Program-made: the position numbers and the translations under genes
Assembly: GCA_900129675.1 (NCBI GenBank)
Contig: FSRD01000001.1
Location: 733,501 to 797,500, forward strand
DNA: 64,000 bases
Origin: Bradyrhizobium erythrophlei
Lineage (GTDB): Bacteria > Pseudomonadota > Alphaproteobacteria > Rhizobiales > Xanthobacteraceae
Reading direction: 5' to 3'
Shown: in pieces, positions 36,638 to 44,361 of the stretch
How positions within the stretch are numbered: the stretch's first letter is position 1
Layout of the letters: each line of letters starts with the position of its first letter
Notes under the pieces: generated by a model
Told to the model about the DNA's origin: nothing
What the model saw: the letters and a program-made list of their open reading frames with translations, nothing else
Databases searched by the model: none

Positions 36638-37600
36638 ATGCGAGGAACCCTGTTTGCCGAGCTCAGTGCCTTCGTGGCGGTTGCCGACCACGGCAGCTTC
36701 ACCAAGGCGGCCCTCCAGCTACGCGTGTCGACCGGAACGCTGAGCCAGACCATTCGCGGGCTCGAAGAGCGCCTCGGCGTCCGCCTGCTCAACCGCACGA
36801 CGCGCAGCGTGGCGCCCACCGAAGCGGGCGAGCAGATCCTCTCGCGGTTGCGTCCACTGCTCGACGACTTTGCGGCGGTCGTAGACTCGGTGAATGCCTT
36901 CCGCAACAAGCCGGCAGGACACCTTCGCCTCACCGTGCCGCCGCCCGTCGGGTCGTTCTTTCTGGCGCCCCTGATCGCGCGCTTTCACGCGCAATACCCT
37001 GACGTGGTGCTGGAAATTTCCGTCGACGCCCATCCTGTCGATATCATTGCGAATCGCTTCGATGCCGGAATTCGCCCCAGCAAGCGTGTGGCGCGCGACA
37101 TGATCGCTGTTCGCATCACAGACGACCTGCGTCACGTCGTCGTCGCCTCGCCGGACTACCTCGCACGATGTTCAGGGCCCGAAACACCGCACAATCTCCA
37201 GGCACGCAATTGCCTTCGCCTGCGATTTCCCAACGGCGTCTTCCTTCCGTGGCAGTTCCTCGTGGACAACAAGGTCATCGAATTCGAGGTAACTGGCACG
37301 GTGATCACCGAACACCCGGAGATCCTGATCCGGTCAGCGCTCGACGGCATCGGCCTGCTTTACATGGAAGAGGATAACCTAACGCCGCTGATCGCGTCTG
37401 GGCGACTTGTGCCGGTCCTGAGAGACTGGATGCCCCCGCCGACCGACGGATTCTTCCTGTACTACCCGAGTCGCCGACAAAATCCGACGCCGCTGGAAGC
37501 ATTGGTCGATTTCCTGCGCGCGAACCTGAAGGCGGGCGGCCCTTGGGAAAAAAGCGCGGGTGGCTCGCTCACGCCGGGCGGGAAGCCGACGGCGGAATAG
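36638..37600 (+). CDS. LysR-family transcriptional regulator
   Basis: A 320-residue regulator with the N-terminal HTH (FVAVADHGSFTKAALQLRVS then TGTLSQTIRGLEERLGVRLL) and a type 2 periplasmic-binding-like effector domain from about residue 90. The ATG at 36638 is the family start (MRGTLFAELSAF). The C terminus, after VDFLRANLKAGG, is longer than usual. Its target is not evident; the divergent MBL gene is the nearest candidate. Confidence 0.9.
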   Translation: MRGTLFAELSAFVAVADHGSFTKAALQLRVSTGTLSQTIRGLEERLGVRLLNRTTRSVAPTEAGEQILSRLRPLLDDFAAVVDSVNAFRNKPAGHLRLTVPPPVGSFFLAPLIARFHAQYPDVVLEISVDAHPVDIIANRFDAGIRPSKRVARDMIAVRITDDLRHVVVASPDYLARCSGPETPHNLQARNCLRLRFPNGVFLPWQFLVDNKVIEFEVTGTVITEHPEILIRSALDGIGLLYMEEDNLTPLIASGRLVPVLRDWMPPPTDGFFLYYPSRRQNPTPLEALVDFLRANLKAGGPWEKSAGGSLTPGGKPTAE

Positions 37601-37603
37601 CGG

Positions 37604-37789
37604 GTCAATGACTTAGAGCGGGACATTCGAAGGCGCGGGGGTCTCCCGAAGCGCGCCATCGGCGGCCATTGGGGTCTCATACCCAAGGTAGGACGCCTGG
37701 CCTTAGAAGGGCAAATCGAAGCGTACAATCTGCCGGAGGGCGTCATATCCCACATGCATCGAGACATCGCAGTTGAGCAAGGCCAGTAA
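37604..37789 (+). pseudogene. Internal fragment of an acyl-CoA/3-ketoacid CoA-transferase gene
   Basis: The plus strand reads [53 protein letters not shown] and stops at 37787-37789. This is a conserved inner part of propionate/acetate CoA-transferases (about residues 80-140 of 500 or more). There is no start and no remainder. It follows the LysR stop at once, so a deletion joined the two. Confidence 0.65.
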
Positions 37790-38018
37790 TATCAATCGCC
37801 CAAGGACCCCGCGAGACGATCTTCTCGGCCGTGCCGTCAGCCGCCGAGTTGGCTGAATCTCAGCGTGACCTGGGGCGCCGCACTATCATCTTGCGCTGAC
37901 GGGTGGCGCGATCGGGCAGGGCTTTCCAGTCGCAGCTTTTCTACTGCCCCTCGTTTCGGTGCCGCTCGCATAACGGTTTTTCAGATATACTGCGCCTATT
38001 CCGTTCGAGAAAATCGAC
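37790..38018. other. Short intergenic stretch before a second LysR gene
   Basis: I see no gene. The region before the ATG at 38019 is moderately AT-rich and probably carries the promoter. Confidence 0.35.
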
Positions 38019-39015
38019 ATGGCATCCGAGCCCGGCGCACCCACCCTCGATCAGCTCACGATCTTCCTGACCATCGTGGATACGGGCAGTTTCGCCGCCG
38101 CCGCGCGTACGCTCAACCGGGGCCAACTCGGTGATCAGCTACGCGATCGCGAACCTGGAAGCCCAACTCGGCTTTCCCCTGTTCGATCGCGAGAGTACCC
38201 GCAAGCCGCAACTCACCGCAGCCGGTCGCAGCATCCTCGCCGAAGCCCGAACGGTGTCCGACGGTATTGCCGGACTGCGCGCGAAGGCGCGCGGCCTGAT
38301 TCGGGGATTAGAACCGGAACTTCACCTGGTCGTCGATGTGATGCTGCCTACCGAACGCCTGGTCGATGCGCTCACCGCTTTTCGCGATGAATTCCCGACG
38401 GTAGCGCTGCGGCTGCGCGTCGAGGCGCTTGGTGCCGTCACCCAATTGGTTCTCGACGGCGTGGCCGCGATCGGCATCAGCGGGCCGATGCCGGGGTTTG
38501 CCTCCCACCCCGCCATCGAGCCGATTAGGGTCGGGGAGGTCGAATTGGTGGCGGTTGCCGCGCCGAAACATCCGCTGGCGAAAGCAGGCAGAAACCTGCA
38601 CGCAGCAATGCGCGAGCACGTCCAATTGGTGCTCTCTGATCGCTCGGAATTGACCAAGTCGGTCGACTTCGCCGTCGTCAGTCCGCGGACTTGGCGGTTA
38701 TCGGACCTGGGCGCGAAGCTTCTGCTGCTGCGTGCAGGCATCGGTTGGGGCAACATGCCCTTTCCCATGGTGCAGGAGGATCTCGGCTCCGGATCGCTCG
38801 TCCGGTTGGACCCGCCGGGCGCGCTCGCCTTCACCTATGGCTTCGAGGCGATCTACCGGTCGGACTCGCCGCCCGGTCCGGCCGGCTCCTGGTTGATCGA
38901 GCGGTTCCGGAGCCAGGTGACGCCCGAGCAGAAGAAGCTGGAGCTCCGCCGGCCGACGAAGCCGGCAACCCTGCGCCGAGAACAGCCACAGGGGAGGCGA
39001 AAGTCTCGAAAATAG
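38019..39015 (+). pseudogene. LysR-family regulator with a +1 frameshift
   Basis: The first frame gives MASEPGAPTLDQLTIFLTIV and TGSFAAAARTLNR, the start of a LysR HTH. At the G run 38119-38122 an extra G breaks the frame. Removing it gives ANSVISYAIANLEAQLGFPL and a full effector domain (LHLVVDVMLPTERLVDALTA and later GWGNMPFPMVQEDL). Total length would be about 330 residues. The lesion lies in a homopolymer, so a sequencing error is as likely as a real mutation. Confidence 0.8.
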
Positions 39016-39048
39016 TCACCTTTCTCAACGAGGCGAGAAAGCCGCGTT

Positions 39049-39070
39049 GCGTGGTAAGCCACGCGGTTTT
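39049..39070 (+). terminator. Candidate intrinsic terminator
   Basis: GCGTGG (39049-39054), a four-base loop and CCACGC (39059-39064), followed by GG and TTTT. It lies 34 bases after the LysR stop, before the convergent gene at 39124. The stem is short and the U tract only four bases. Confidence 0.45.
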
Positions 39071-39123
39071 GCGGGCACGTAGACGGGACTCCTAATCACG
39101 ATCCGTCATTGCCCCATTCCGAT

Positions 39124-40122
39124 TCACCTCTGACCGCAGGCGGCCACCTTCGAAAGCTGATCGGCCGAGATCGAAAAGTCGAGGGCGGGCCCCGCCGGCA
39201 CGATACCGCTCGGATTTATGGTCGGATGGCTTTCGTAATAGTGGTGGCGGATGTGATGCGTGTTCACGGTCTCGGCCACACCCTTGAGATTGTAAACGTC
39301 GCGCGTGAAGCGCCAGAGCGCCGGATAATCCACAATGCGGCGGATATTGCATTTGAAGTGGCCGTGATACACGGCATCGAACCGCACCAGCGTGGTGAAC
39401 AGCCGGATATCGGCCTCGTTGAGCTGGTCGCCCAGAAGGTAGCGCGATCGAGATAATCTCGACTCAAGCCAATCCAGCGTCTCGAACAATGACCGGACCG
39501 CCTCCTCATACGCCTCTTGCGTAGTCGCGAATCCGGCCCGATAGACGCCGTTGTTCACGTCGCGATAGATGCGGTCGTTGACGGCGTCGATGTCTGCCCT
39601 CAGTTGCTTGGGATAGTAGTCGCCCGGCGTGGCGCCTACTTCATCGAAAGCGCTATTGAACATGCGCAGGATCTCGGCCGATTCGTTGGAGACGATGGTC
39701 CGACGCTCCTTGTCCCACAGCACAGGGACGGTCACGCGTCCGGTGTACCGGCGATCGGCGGCCAGATAGACCTCATACAGTGTCTGTGCGCTATTGACGG
39801 AATCGCCGGTCACGCACGGCCCCGGCGAGAACGTCCAGCCAAGCTCGCGCATGTGCCAGTGCACGACAGACAACGTGACGACATCCTCAAGGCCCTTCAG
39901 CCGGCGCATGATCAGCGTGCGATGCGCCCAGGGGCACGCCAGGCTGACATACAGGTGATACCGGCCTCGCTTCGCCGCGAAACCTCCGGTCCCGGTCGGC
40001 CCCGGCGAGCCGTCTGCAGTGACCCAGTTGCGAAAGGCGCTTGGGAGCCGCTCGAAGCGGCCGCCGGTCGAAGACGTTTCGTAACCAACATCCCGCCACT
40101 CACCATTCAAAAGCATACCCAT
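39124..40122 (-). CDS. Glutathionyl-hydroquinone reductase (YqjG/ECM4 family)
   Basis: A 332-residue xi-class glutathione transferase. The N-terminal thioredoxin fold has the catalytic Cys in YVSLACPWAHRTLIMR (about 63), and the helical domain contains GDQLNEADIRLFTTLVRFD and NIRRIVDYPALWRF. Members reduce glutathionyl-hydroquinones formed when quinones meet glutathione, which suits a region rich in aromatic catabolic genes. The ATG at 40122 (MGMLLNGEW) is chosen after GAGAG; an alternative is 40116. Confidence 0.92.
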   Translation of the reverse strand: MGMLLNGEWRDVGYETSSTGGRFERLPSAFRNWVTADGSPGPTGTGGFAAKRGRYHLYVSLACPWAHRTLIMRRLKGLEDVVTLSVVHWHMRELGWTFSPGPCVTGDSVNSAQTLYEVYLAADRRYTGRVTVPVLWDKERRTIVSNESAEILRMFNSAFDEVGATPGDYYPKQLRADIDAVNDRIYRDVNNGVYRAGFATTQEAYEEAVRSLFETLDWLESRLSRSRYLLGDQLNEADIRLFTTLVRFDAVYHGHFKCNIRRIVDYPALWRFTRDVYNLKGVAETVNTHHIRHHYYESHPTINPSGIVPAGPALDFSISADQLSKVAACGQR

Positions 40123-40193
40123 CGATTCTCTCCATGACGCACCTTCGAATCCGGAGGCGACTGTCCGTCGGAGCCGTATGGCGCCGCCTGTGG

Positions 40194-40583
40194 TCAATTC
40201 CTCCGGGCTGTCCAAGCACCTGTGCACCGTGACTCACCTGAGTGGCCACTCCAGACGCCTTGGCCCGACACTCCTGACAATCTGCCAGATCCCGACGCGT
40301 ATCTCTGTCCGACTCTGACCGAGGCGCGAACGGCGCCCGATTGAGCGACACGGCCCTTGAACGTTAGGATGTTGGGATGGGTGATGTTTCCATTCAACAC
40401 GTCGACCGTGAAATTGTAGGTGGGATCGCAAGCACCGCGCTGGGTCAAGAAGGTGAGATTCCAGATTCCGTCGAAGCGCGAGCCCGCGAGGGCCTGGCGC
40501 GGAATTCCCAGATGGAATCCGGCGACAACGAGACACACGAAGAGCGCTCTCGTTGCACGTCTAAGGGGTGGCCCCAATCTCAT
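40194..40583 (-). CDS. Small secreted protein of unknown function
   Basis: A 129-residue protein with a Sec signal (a basic start, then LFVCLVVAGFHLGIP, cleavage after ALA) and a mature domain beginning FDGIWNLTFLTQRGACDP and ending GVWSGHSGESRCTGAW. Two cysteines may form a disulfide. A ribosome site AGGAG precedes the ATG. It starts 50 bases after the stop of the caspase-fold gene, so the two are probably co-transcribed and exported together. I do not know its function. Confidence 0.7.
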   Translation of the reverse strand: MRLGPPLRRATRALFVCLVVAGFHLGIPRQALAGSRFDGIWNLTFLTQRGACDPTYNFTVDVLNGNITHPNILTFKGRVAQSGAVRASVRVGQRYASGSGRLSGVSGQGVWSGHSGESRCTGAWTARRN

Positions 40584-40632
40584 TGTTCATGCTCCTGCTG
40601 CTATGCCGCCTCGGTCGAAGCCGGCGAAGGTC

Positions 40633-41460
40633 TCAATTTTTCTCACTCGGTTCCATCGCAGGCACGGGGTGTTCTTGCTCGCGCCAGATCCGCTCTCTCG
40701 CAGCCGCTCGCTCGGCGAAGACCTCTTCTACCGAACGTGAGGGCAGACTTATTTCTGCCGCAAGATCGCTCACAAAACGGTTTGGCGAGGCGTCCGCGTC
40801 GTCGACCACCTGCTCCGGCGACGTCGAGGTGATCACGATCGTATTCGCGTCGGCGTCGATCGGCGCAAGTCCGTGCGAATAGTTCCTGAAACGGCGCTCA
40901 TAGGGATTGCGGCGGGAGGCGTCGACGATCGCGATCCGGGTGCGTGCTCCCGAGGCGCTCAGGTCGGACAGAGCTCTCTGGATGTTCACGCCATCGCGGC
41001 GGACGTCGCGCTCCTGCCAGATCTTCGCGTCAACGGGGATCATGTAGTTCTGGCCTTCCGACTGCACGCCGAAGCCACCGAAATAGACAAGCACGACCGA
41101 CCCGGGCCGCGCCGCAGCCTTCAGGCGGCCGACGGCTTCCGTCATCCTTGCGCGAGTTGCGTCCCGAACAACGATAACGAGGAAACCATGGTTGCGCAGA
41201 ACGTTGGCCAGGGCATCCGCGCCGGCGGTCACCTCCGCAATAGCGGCGTCGGCGTCCCGGTAGTTCGAGTTGGCGATCAGAAGCGCCAGATGGTCCGAGC
41301 GCGCGGCTTGGAATCGATCGACAACGTGCGCACTGGTAACCGTCGCCCGGTTCGGGAAGTTATGCGCTGCCTTCACTAAACCGATCGAATGGAGGCTCGT
41401 AGACAGCAATCCGAATAGGGCTGCGGTGACCATCATTCTGAAAGGTCCCATTCGCGACAT
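40633..41460 (-). CDS. Secreted caspase-fold protein lacking both catalytic residues
   Basis: A 275-residue protein with an N-terminal signal/anchor (MMVTAALFGLLSTSLHSIGL) and a caspase p20-like domain: LALLIANSNYRDADA, VVLVYFGGFGVQSEGQNYMI and IAIVDASRRNPYERRF. In active orthocaspases these read YxGHGxQ and DACRxNP. Here the His is Phe and the Cys is Ser, so the catalytic dyad is gone while the fold motifs (SEGQNYMIPVDA) remain. GGAGG lies seven bases before the ATG. It may be a binding or regulatory pseudo-protease. Confidence 0.82.
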   Translation of the reverse strand: MSRMGPFRMMVTAALFGLLSTSLHSIGLVKAAHNFPNRATVTSAHVVDRFQAARSDHLALLIANSNYRDADAAIAEVTAGADALANVLRNHGFLVIVVRDATRARMTEAVGRLKAAARPGSVVLVYFGGFGVQSEGQNYMIPVDAKIWQERDVRRDGVNIQRALSDLSASGARTRIAIVDASRRNPYERRFRNYSHGLAPIDADANTIVITSTSPEQVVDDADASPNRFVSDLAAEISLPSRSVEEVFAERAAARERIWREQEHPVPAMEPSEKN

Positions 41461-41541
41461 GATCGACCTCCATCATGTGGACCTATCCGTACCGCGCCGG
41501 CGTGTCGTGCTGCAGCCGCGCAGTACGGTGGGCCCGACCTT

Positions 41542-41976
41542 TCACCTGCGGCGGGCGTCCAGGCTGAATCGGCCCGCTCCGAAGGTGACCACCTGCAGGA
41601 GACCGCCGGCCATCGAGACGTTCTTGAAGAAATGGATGAACTGATTCTGGTCCCCGAGGTGGTTGTGGAATGCGAGCGCGGTGGCAATCGAGAACGCAGC
41701 AAGCAGCGCGGCCGTGACGCGGGCCTAGTAACCGGCGATCAGGGCTAGACTGCCACCGATCTCGACCGCAACGGCGATCGCATATCCGAGCCAGGGGAAG
41801 GGCAGGCCCACCGAGGCAATGTAGCCGACGGTGTAGCTTGGCGCCGCGAGCTTCGAGAGACCGGAAAGCAAGAAGATCGCCGCAATCAGGACACGCCCGA
41901 CCACGGTGATGACATCATTTGAAACATTCGTGGGGACGAAATGGTCGACCCCGCGGCTTGCGACAGTGTTGGACAT
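41542..41976 (-). pseudogene. DoxX-family membrane protein with an internal amber stop
   Basis: The frame starts at 41976 (MSNTVASRG, after AAAGGAGCC) and gives VVGRVLIAAIFLLSGLSKL and GLPFPWLGYAIAVAVEIGGS, then meets TAG at 41725-41727. Past it the same frame continues ARVTAALLAAFSIATAL, FHNHLGDQNQFIHFFKNVSM and ends FSLDARRR. A single base change (for example CAG to TAG) accounts for the break. DoxX proteins are four-helix inner-membrane proteins. Confidence 0.8.
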
Positions 41977-42155
41977 GACGAGGCTCCTTTGCAACGGCGT
42001 ACCCAGGATCGGGTAGCTCATACGTGCAATGTGGCGCCTGCCGCCTTCTCAGAAAAGCTGAATAATCTAGACGGTTATGTTCGAGATTCTCGAACGTCGG
42101 CGTGTTAATCGGCGTGGGGTCCCGACGCCGATCGGCGAGCTAAATTATTGATTTA
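41977..42155. other. Intergenic stretch before the IS/NTF2 chimera
   Basis: No gene was seen. It contains the probable doxX promoter (minus strand) and an AT-rich sequence from about 42140 that may be an old IS boundary. Confidence 0.3.
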
Positions 42156-42476
42156 TTGAGTGGTGAAGGGTTCACTCTTGAGCGCTTATTCACAGGTTCG
42201 ACGGGCATGGCCGGGACGATGGCCATCGACTCCACTCACGTCAAAGCGCACCGCTCGGCCGCCGGCGACTATGTGTGGGCGCACGTCAACTTTCTGAATC
42301 TATTCAACGACGATCCGAATAACACGGGGATTGCCGGCGTCGACATCTACAGGATGGACGCCGACGGCAAGGCGGTCGAGCACTGGGACACGTTGCAGTT
42401 CGTTGGCGACCCGAAGAACTCGGCACCGTTGATCGGGCCGAATATTCCACGCGCCAACCCGAACGGAATGTTCTGA
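42156..42476 (+). pseudogene. Chimera: IS5-type transposase fragment joined to the C-terminal half of a SnoaL/NTF2-like protein
   Basis: The first 35 codons contain MAIDSTHVKAHRSAAG, the first catalytic Asp motif of IS5-family transposases (D-STH-KAHR). From about 42262 the reading changes without a frame break to VWAHVNFLNLFNDDPNNTG, VDIYRMDADGKAVEHWDTLQ and ends IPRANPNGMF, which is the C-terminal part of a SnoaL-like NTF2-fold protein related to that at 46704-47582. Neither part is complete; recombination seems to have occurred at the shared GCCGGCG-like sequence. Confidence 0.7.
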
Positions 42477-42533
42477 ACAGGCGCGCCTCGCAAGTCGGAG
42501 TCTGTTCCGGCCTAGCCGGTCGAACGAAAGGTT

Positions 42534-42555
42534 CCTGCCGGTGCGTCCCGGCAGG
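42534..42555. terminator. Perfect 8-bp hairpin
   Basis: CCTGCCGG (42534-42541), a six-base loop, then CCGGCAGG (42548-42555). No good U run follows on either strand, so it is a weak terminator candidate or a REP-like hairpin after the chimeric gene. Confidence 0.35.
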
Positions 42556-42577
42556 GATAACTCGCCCTTCAGCCATC

Positions 42578-42606
42578 TTTGTGCAAACGATTGCTCATAT
42601 TCGCGC
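42578..42606. promoter_or_regulatory. Orphan LacI-type operator-like sequence
   Basis: This stretch contains GCAAACGATTGC, whose reverse complement GCAATCGTTTGC is found exactly in the operator array at 43825-43857, plus a CGCGCAACA half-site. It lies beyond the 3' end of the lacI-like gene and precedes no intact gene, so it may be what is left of a second target promoter. Confidence 0.45.
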
Positions 42607-42680
42607 AACACGCTCGATCGTATGCCGTATCCGTAACCGCTTGCAAATGGTGCGGCCGGAGCGGCAGAAGCCGGGTCTCC

Positions 42681-43730
42681 CTAGGAGGGGCGCTTCGATG
42701 ACCGGCGTACAGCGGCAGACGAAGTCGAAGCCCGCACGACAAGTGTCGGCCGAAGCACGAGATCGACCACTGGGGCGTTCGTGTTGCCGATTCTTCGCAA
42801 CAGCAGATGGGCCGCCTCCGCACCCATCTGACGATGATCCACCCTGACCGTCGTCAATGGTGGTGACACCAGGTCCACCAACGGCATGTCGTTATAGCCG
42901 GTGATCGACACGTCTGCCGGGCAGCGTATTCCCGATGCGCGGAAGCTGTCATAGCAGCCGAGGGCGAGAAGGTCGTTGGCAGCCACCAAGGCCGTTACTT
43001 GTCGATTTTGCGTAATGATCCGGGATGCCGCGCGTGCTCCGGCGTCACGGCTGTAACTATCCGCGACGACGATTTGCGACTCCTGGACCTTCAGGCCGAG
43101 TGTCTTCGCCGCTTCCAGGAAACCGCGCTTGCGTGTCACGCCCGTTGAGAGGTTCTGCGGACCCGCGATGTGACAGATATGCCTGTGCCCCAACGAGGCG
43201 AGATGTTCGACAGCCAAAGCTATTCCGCGCTCGTCGTCAGTGATTACGGACGGTGCGCGGCCCTGATCGTCCCGTCGGTTCACCATCACTGCCGGGACAT
43301 TGCGAGAAACAAGACTCGCGATGGCGGGATCCTTCAGGATTGCAGTCGCCAGGATCAGGCCGTCGACCTGCCTTGCAAGCATGTTCTCGATAACCGCGGC
43401 ATGGCGCTCCAGGTCGTTGCCGTCGCTCGCGATCGTGATTTCATAGCCCTCGCGCGAGACCACGTCCTGAACCCCGGTCACGATGGCCGGAAAGCCCGGG
43501 TTCCAGAGATCAGGTATCAGGATTCCGATCGCGTTTGAGCGTTTGGTGCGCAAACTCGACGCGAAGGCATTCACCCGGTAGCCCAGCTTGCCGGCCACGA
43601 TCCGGACACGCTCCACCACGTCGGGCGTAATGCGATGTTGCGGCTCGGCCTTCAAAGCGCGTGATGCGGTCGAAATGTGGACACCTGCGGCCTTCGCCAC
43701 ATCCTTCAACGTCGCTTTTGTTTTTTCCAT
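42681..43730 (-). CDS. LacI-family transcriptional regulator
   Basis: A 349-residue regulator with the N-terminal HTH TLKDVAKAAGVHISTASRAL, the hinge helix region VNAFASSLRTKRSN and a periplasmic-binding-like effector domain (IGILIPDLWNPGFPAIV, VMVNRRDDQGR and VSITGYNDMPLVDLVSPPLT). It is divergent from the molybdenum hydroxylase operon and two palindromic sites lie between them, so it very likely represses that operon and itself. The effector is unknown. Confidence 0.92.
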   Translation of the reverse strand: MEKTKATLKDVAKAAGVHISTASRALKAEPQHRITPDVVERVRIVAGKLGYRVNAFASSLRTKRSNAIGILIPDLWNPGFPAIVTGVQDVVSREGYEITIASDGNDLERHAAVIENMLARQVDGLILATAILKDPAIASLVSRNVPAVMVNRRDDQGRAPSVITDDERGIALAVEHLASLGHRHICHIAGPQNLSTGVTRKRGFLEAAKTLGLKVQESQIVVADSYSRDAGARAASRIITQNRQVTALVAANDLLALGCYDSFRASGIRCPADVSITGYNDMPLVDLVSPPLTTVRVDHRQMGAEAAHLLLRRIGNTNAPVVDLVLRPTLVVRASTSSAAVRRSSKRPS

Positions 43731-43824
43731 GCCGAACCGCGCTGCGCCTTGCTAGGCGAATTTTCGTAATACGCGAAGCACTTTACCGTGTTTGCGCCGG
43801 ATTGTGCATCAAAAAGCATTTGAT

Positions 43825-43857
43825 TTGCGCAATCGTTTGCGTATAGTTTGCGCAAAC
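43825..43857. promoter_or_regulatory. LacI operator array between lacI-like gene and iorA
   Basis: TTGCGCAA (43825-43832), CGTTTGCG (centre about 43837) and the perfect 12-base palindrome GTTTGCGCAAAC (43846-43857) lie about 50-80 bases before the iorA start. The CG-centred symmetry is typical of LacI-family operators, and the divergent LacI-like gene is the obvious source of the protein. Confidence 0.65.
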
Positions 43858-43905
43858 CCGTACGGATTTGCATGATCCCGTATCAGGTGCCTCGAGGGAG
43901 GAAAT

Positions 43906-44361
43906 ATGATCGTCCATTTCACCGTGAATGGTTCGCGGGCAGAAGCCGACGCTCCGCCGGAAACTCCACTGCTGTGGGTATTGCGGGAGCATCTGAAATT
44001 GCCTGGCACGCGCTTTGGCTGCGGAGCCGGACTATGTGGCGCCTGCATGGTGCATATCGACGGCGATCGAGCATTCTCCTGCCAAACCCAGCTTTCCGGC
44101 ATCGAAGGTCGGGCGGTGACCACGATCGAGGGGCTTTCAAAGGATTCCACACATCCGGTGCAGAAGGCATGGCTCAAGGAACAGGTGCCGCAATGCGGCT
44201 ACTGTCAATCAGGGCAAATCATGAGCGCCGCCGCGCTGCTGAAGCACAGCCCTCATCCGACCCGCGATGAAATCGTCGACTATATGAGCGCGCACATCTG
44301 CCGCTGTGGGACCTATCCGAGAATCTTGCGTGCCATAGAGCGCGCGTCGCGGGAGGGATGA
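43906..44361 (+). CDS. iorA: 2Fe-2S subunit of a molybdenum hydroxylase, IorA type
   Basis: A 151-residue protein with the plant-type cluster CGAGLCGACMVHIDGDRAFSC (first cluster, written here as its motif region about 43-64) and the second cluster CGYCQSGQIMSAAALL plus HICRCGTYPRIL. It passes electrons from the Mo centre of the large subunit. GGGAGG precedes the ATG, and its stop overlaps the start of iorB (44358-44361). Confidence 0.92.
   Translation: MIVHFTVNGSRAEADAPPETPLLWVLREHLKLPGTRFGCGAGLCGACMVHIDGDRAFSCQTQLSGIEGRAVTTIEGLSKDSTHPVQKAWLKEQVPQCGYCQSGQIMSAAALLKHSPHPTRDEIVDYMSAHICRCGTYPRILRAIERASREG

Noticed and set aside
39049..39070. Strong terminator after the second LysR gene
   Set aside because: Kept only as a candidate: the perfect stem is six bases and the U tract four bases, so strength cannot be claimed.
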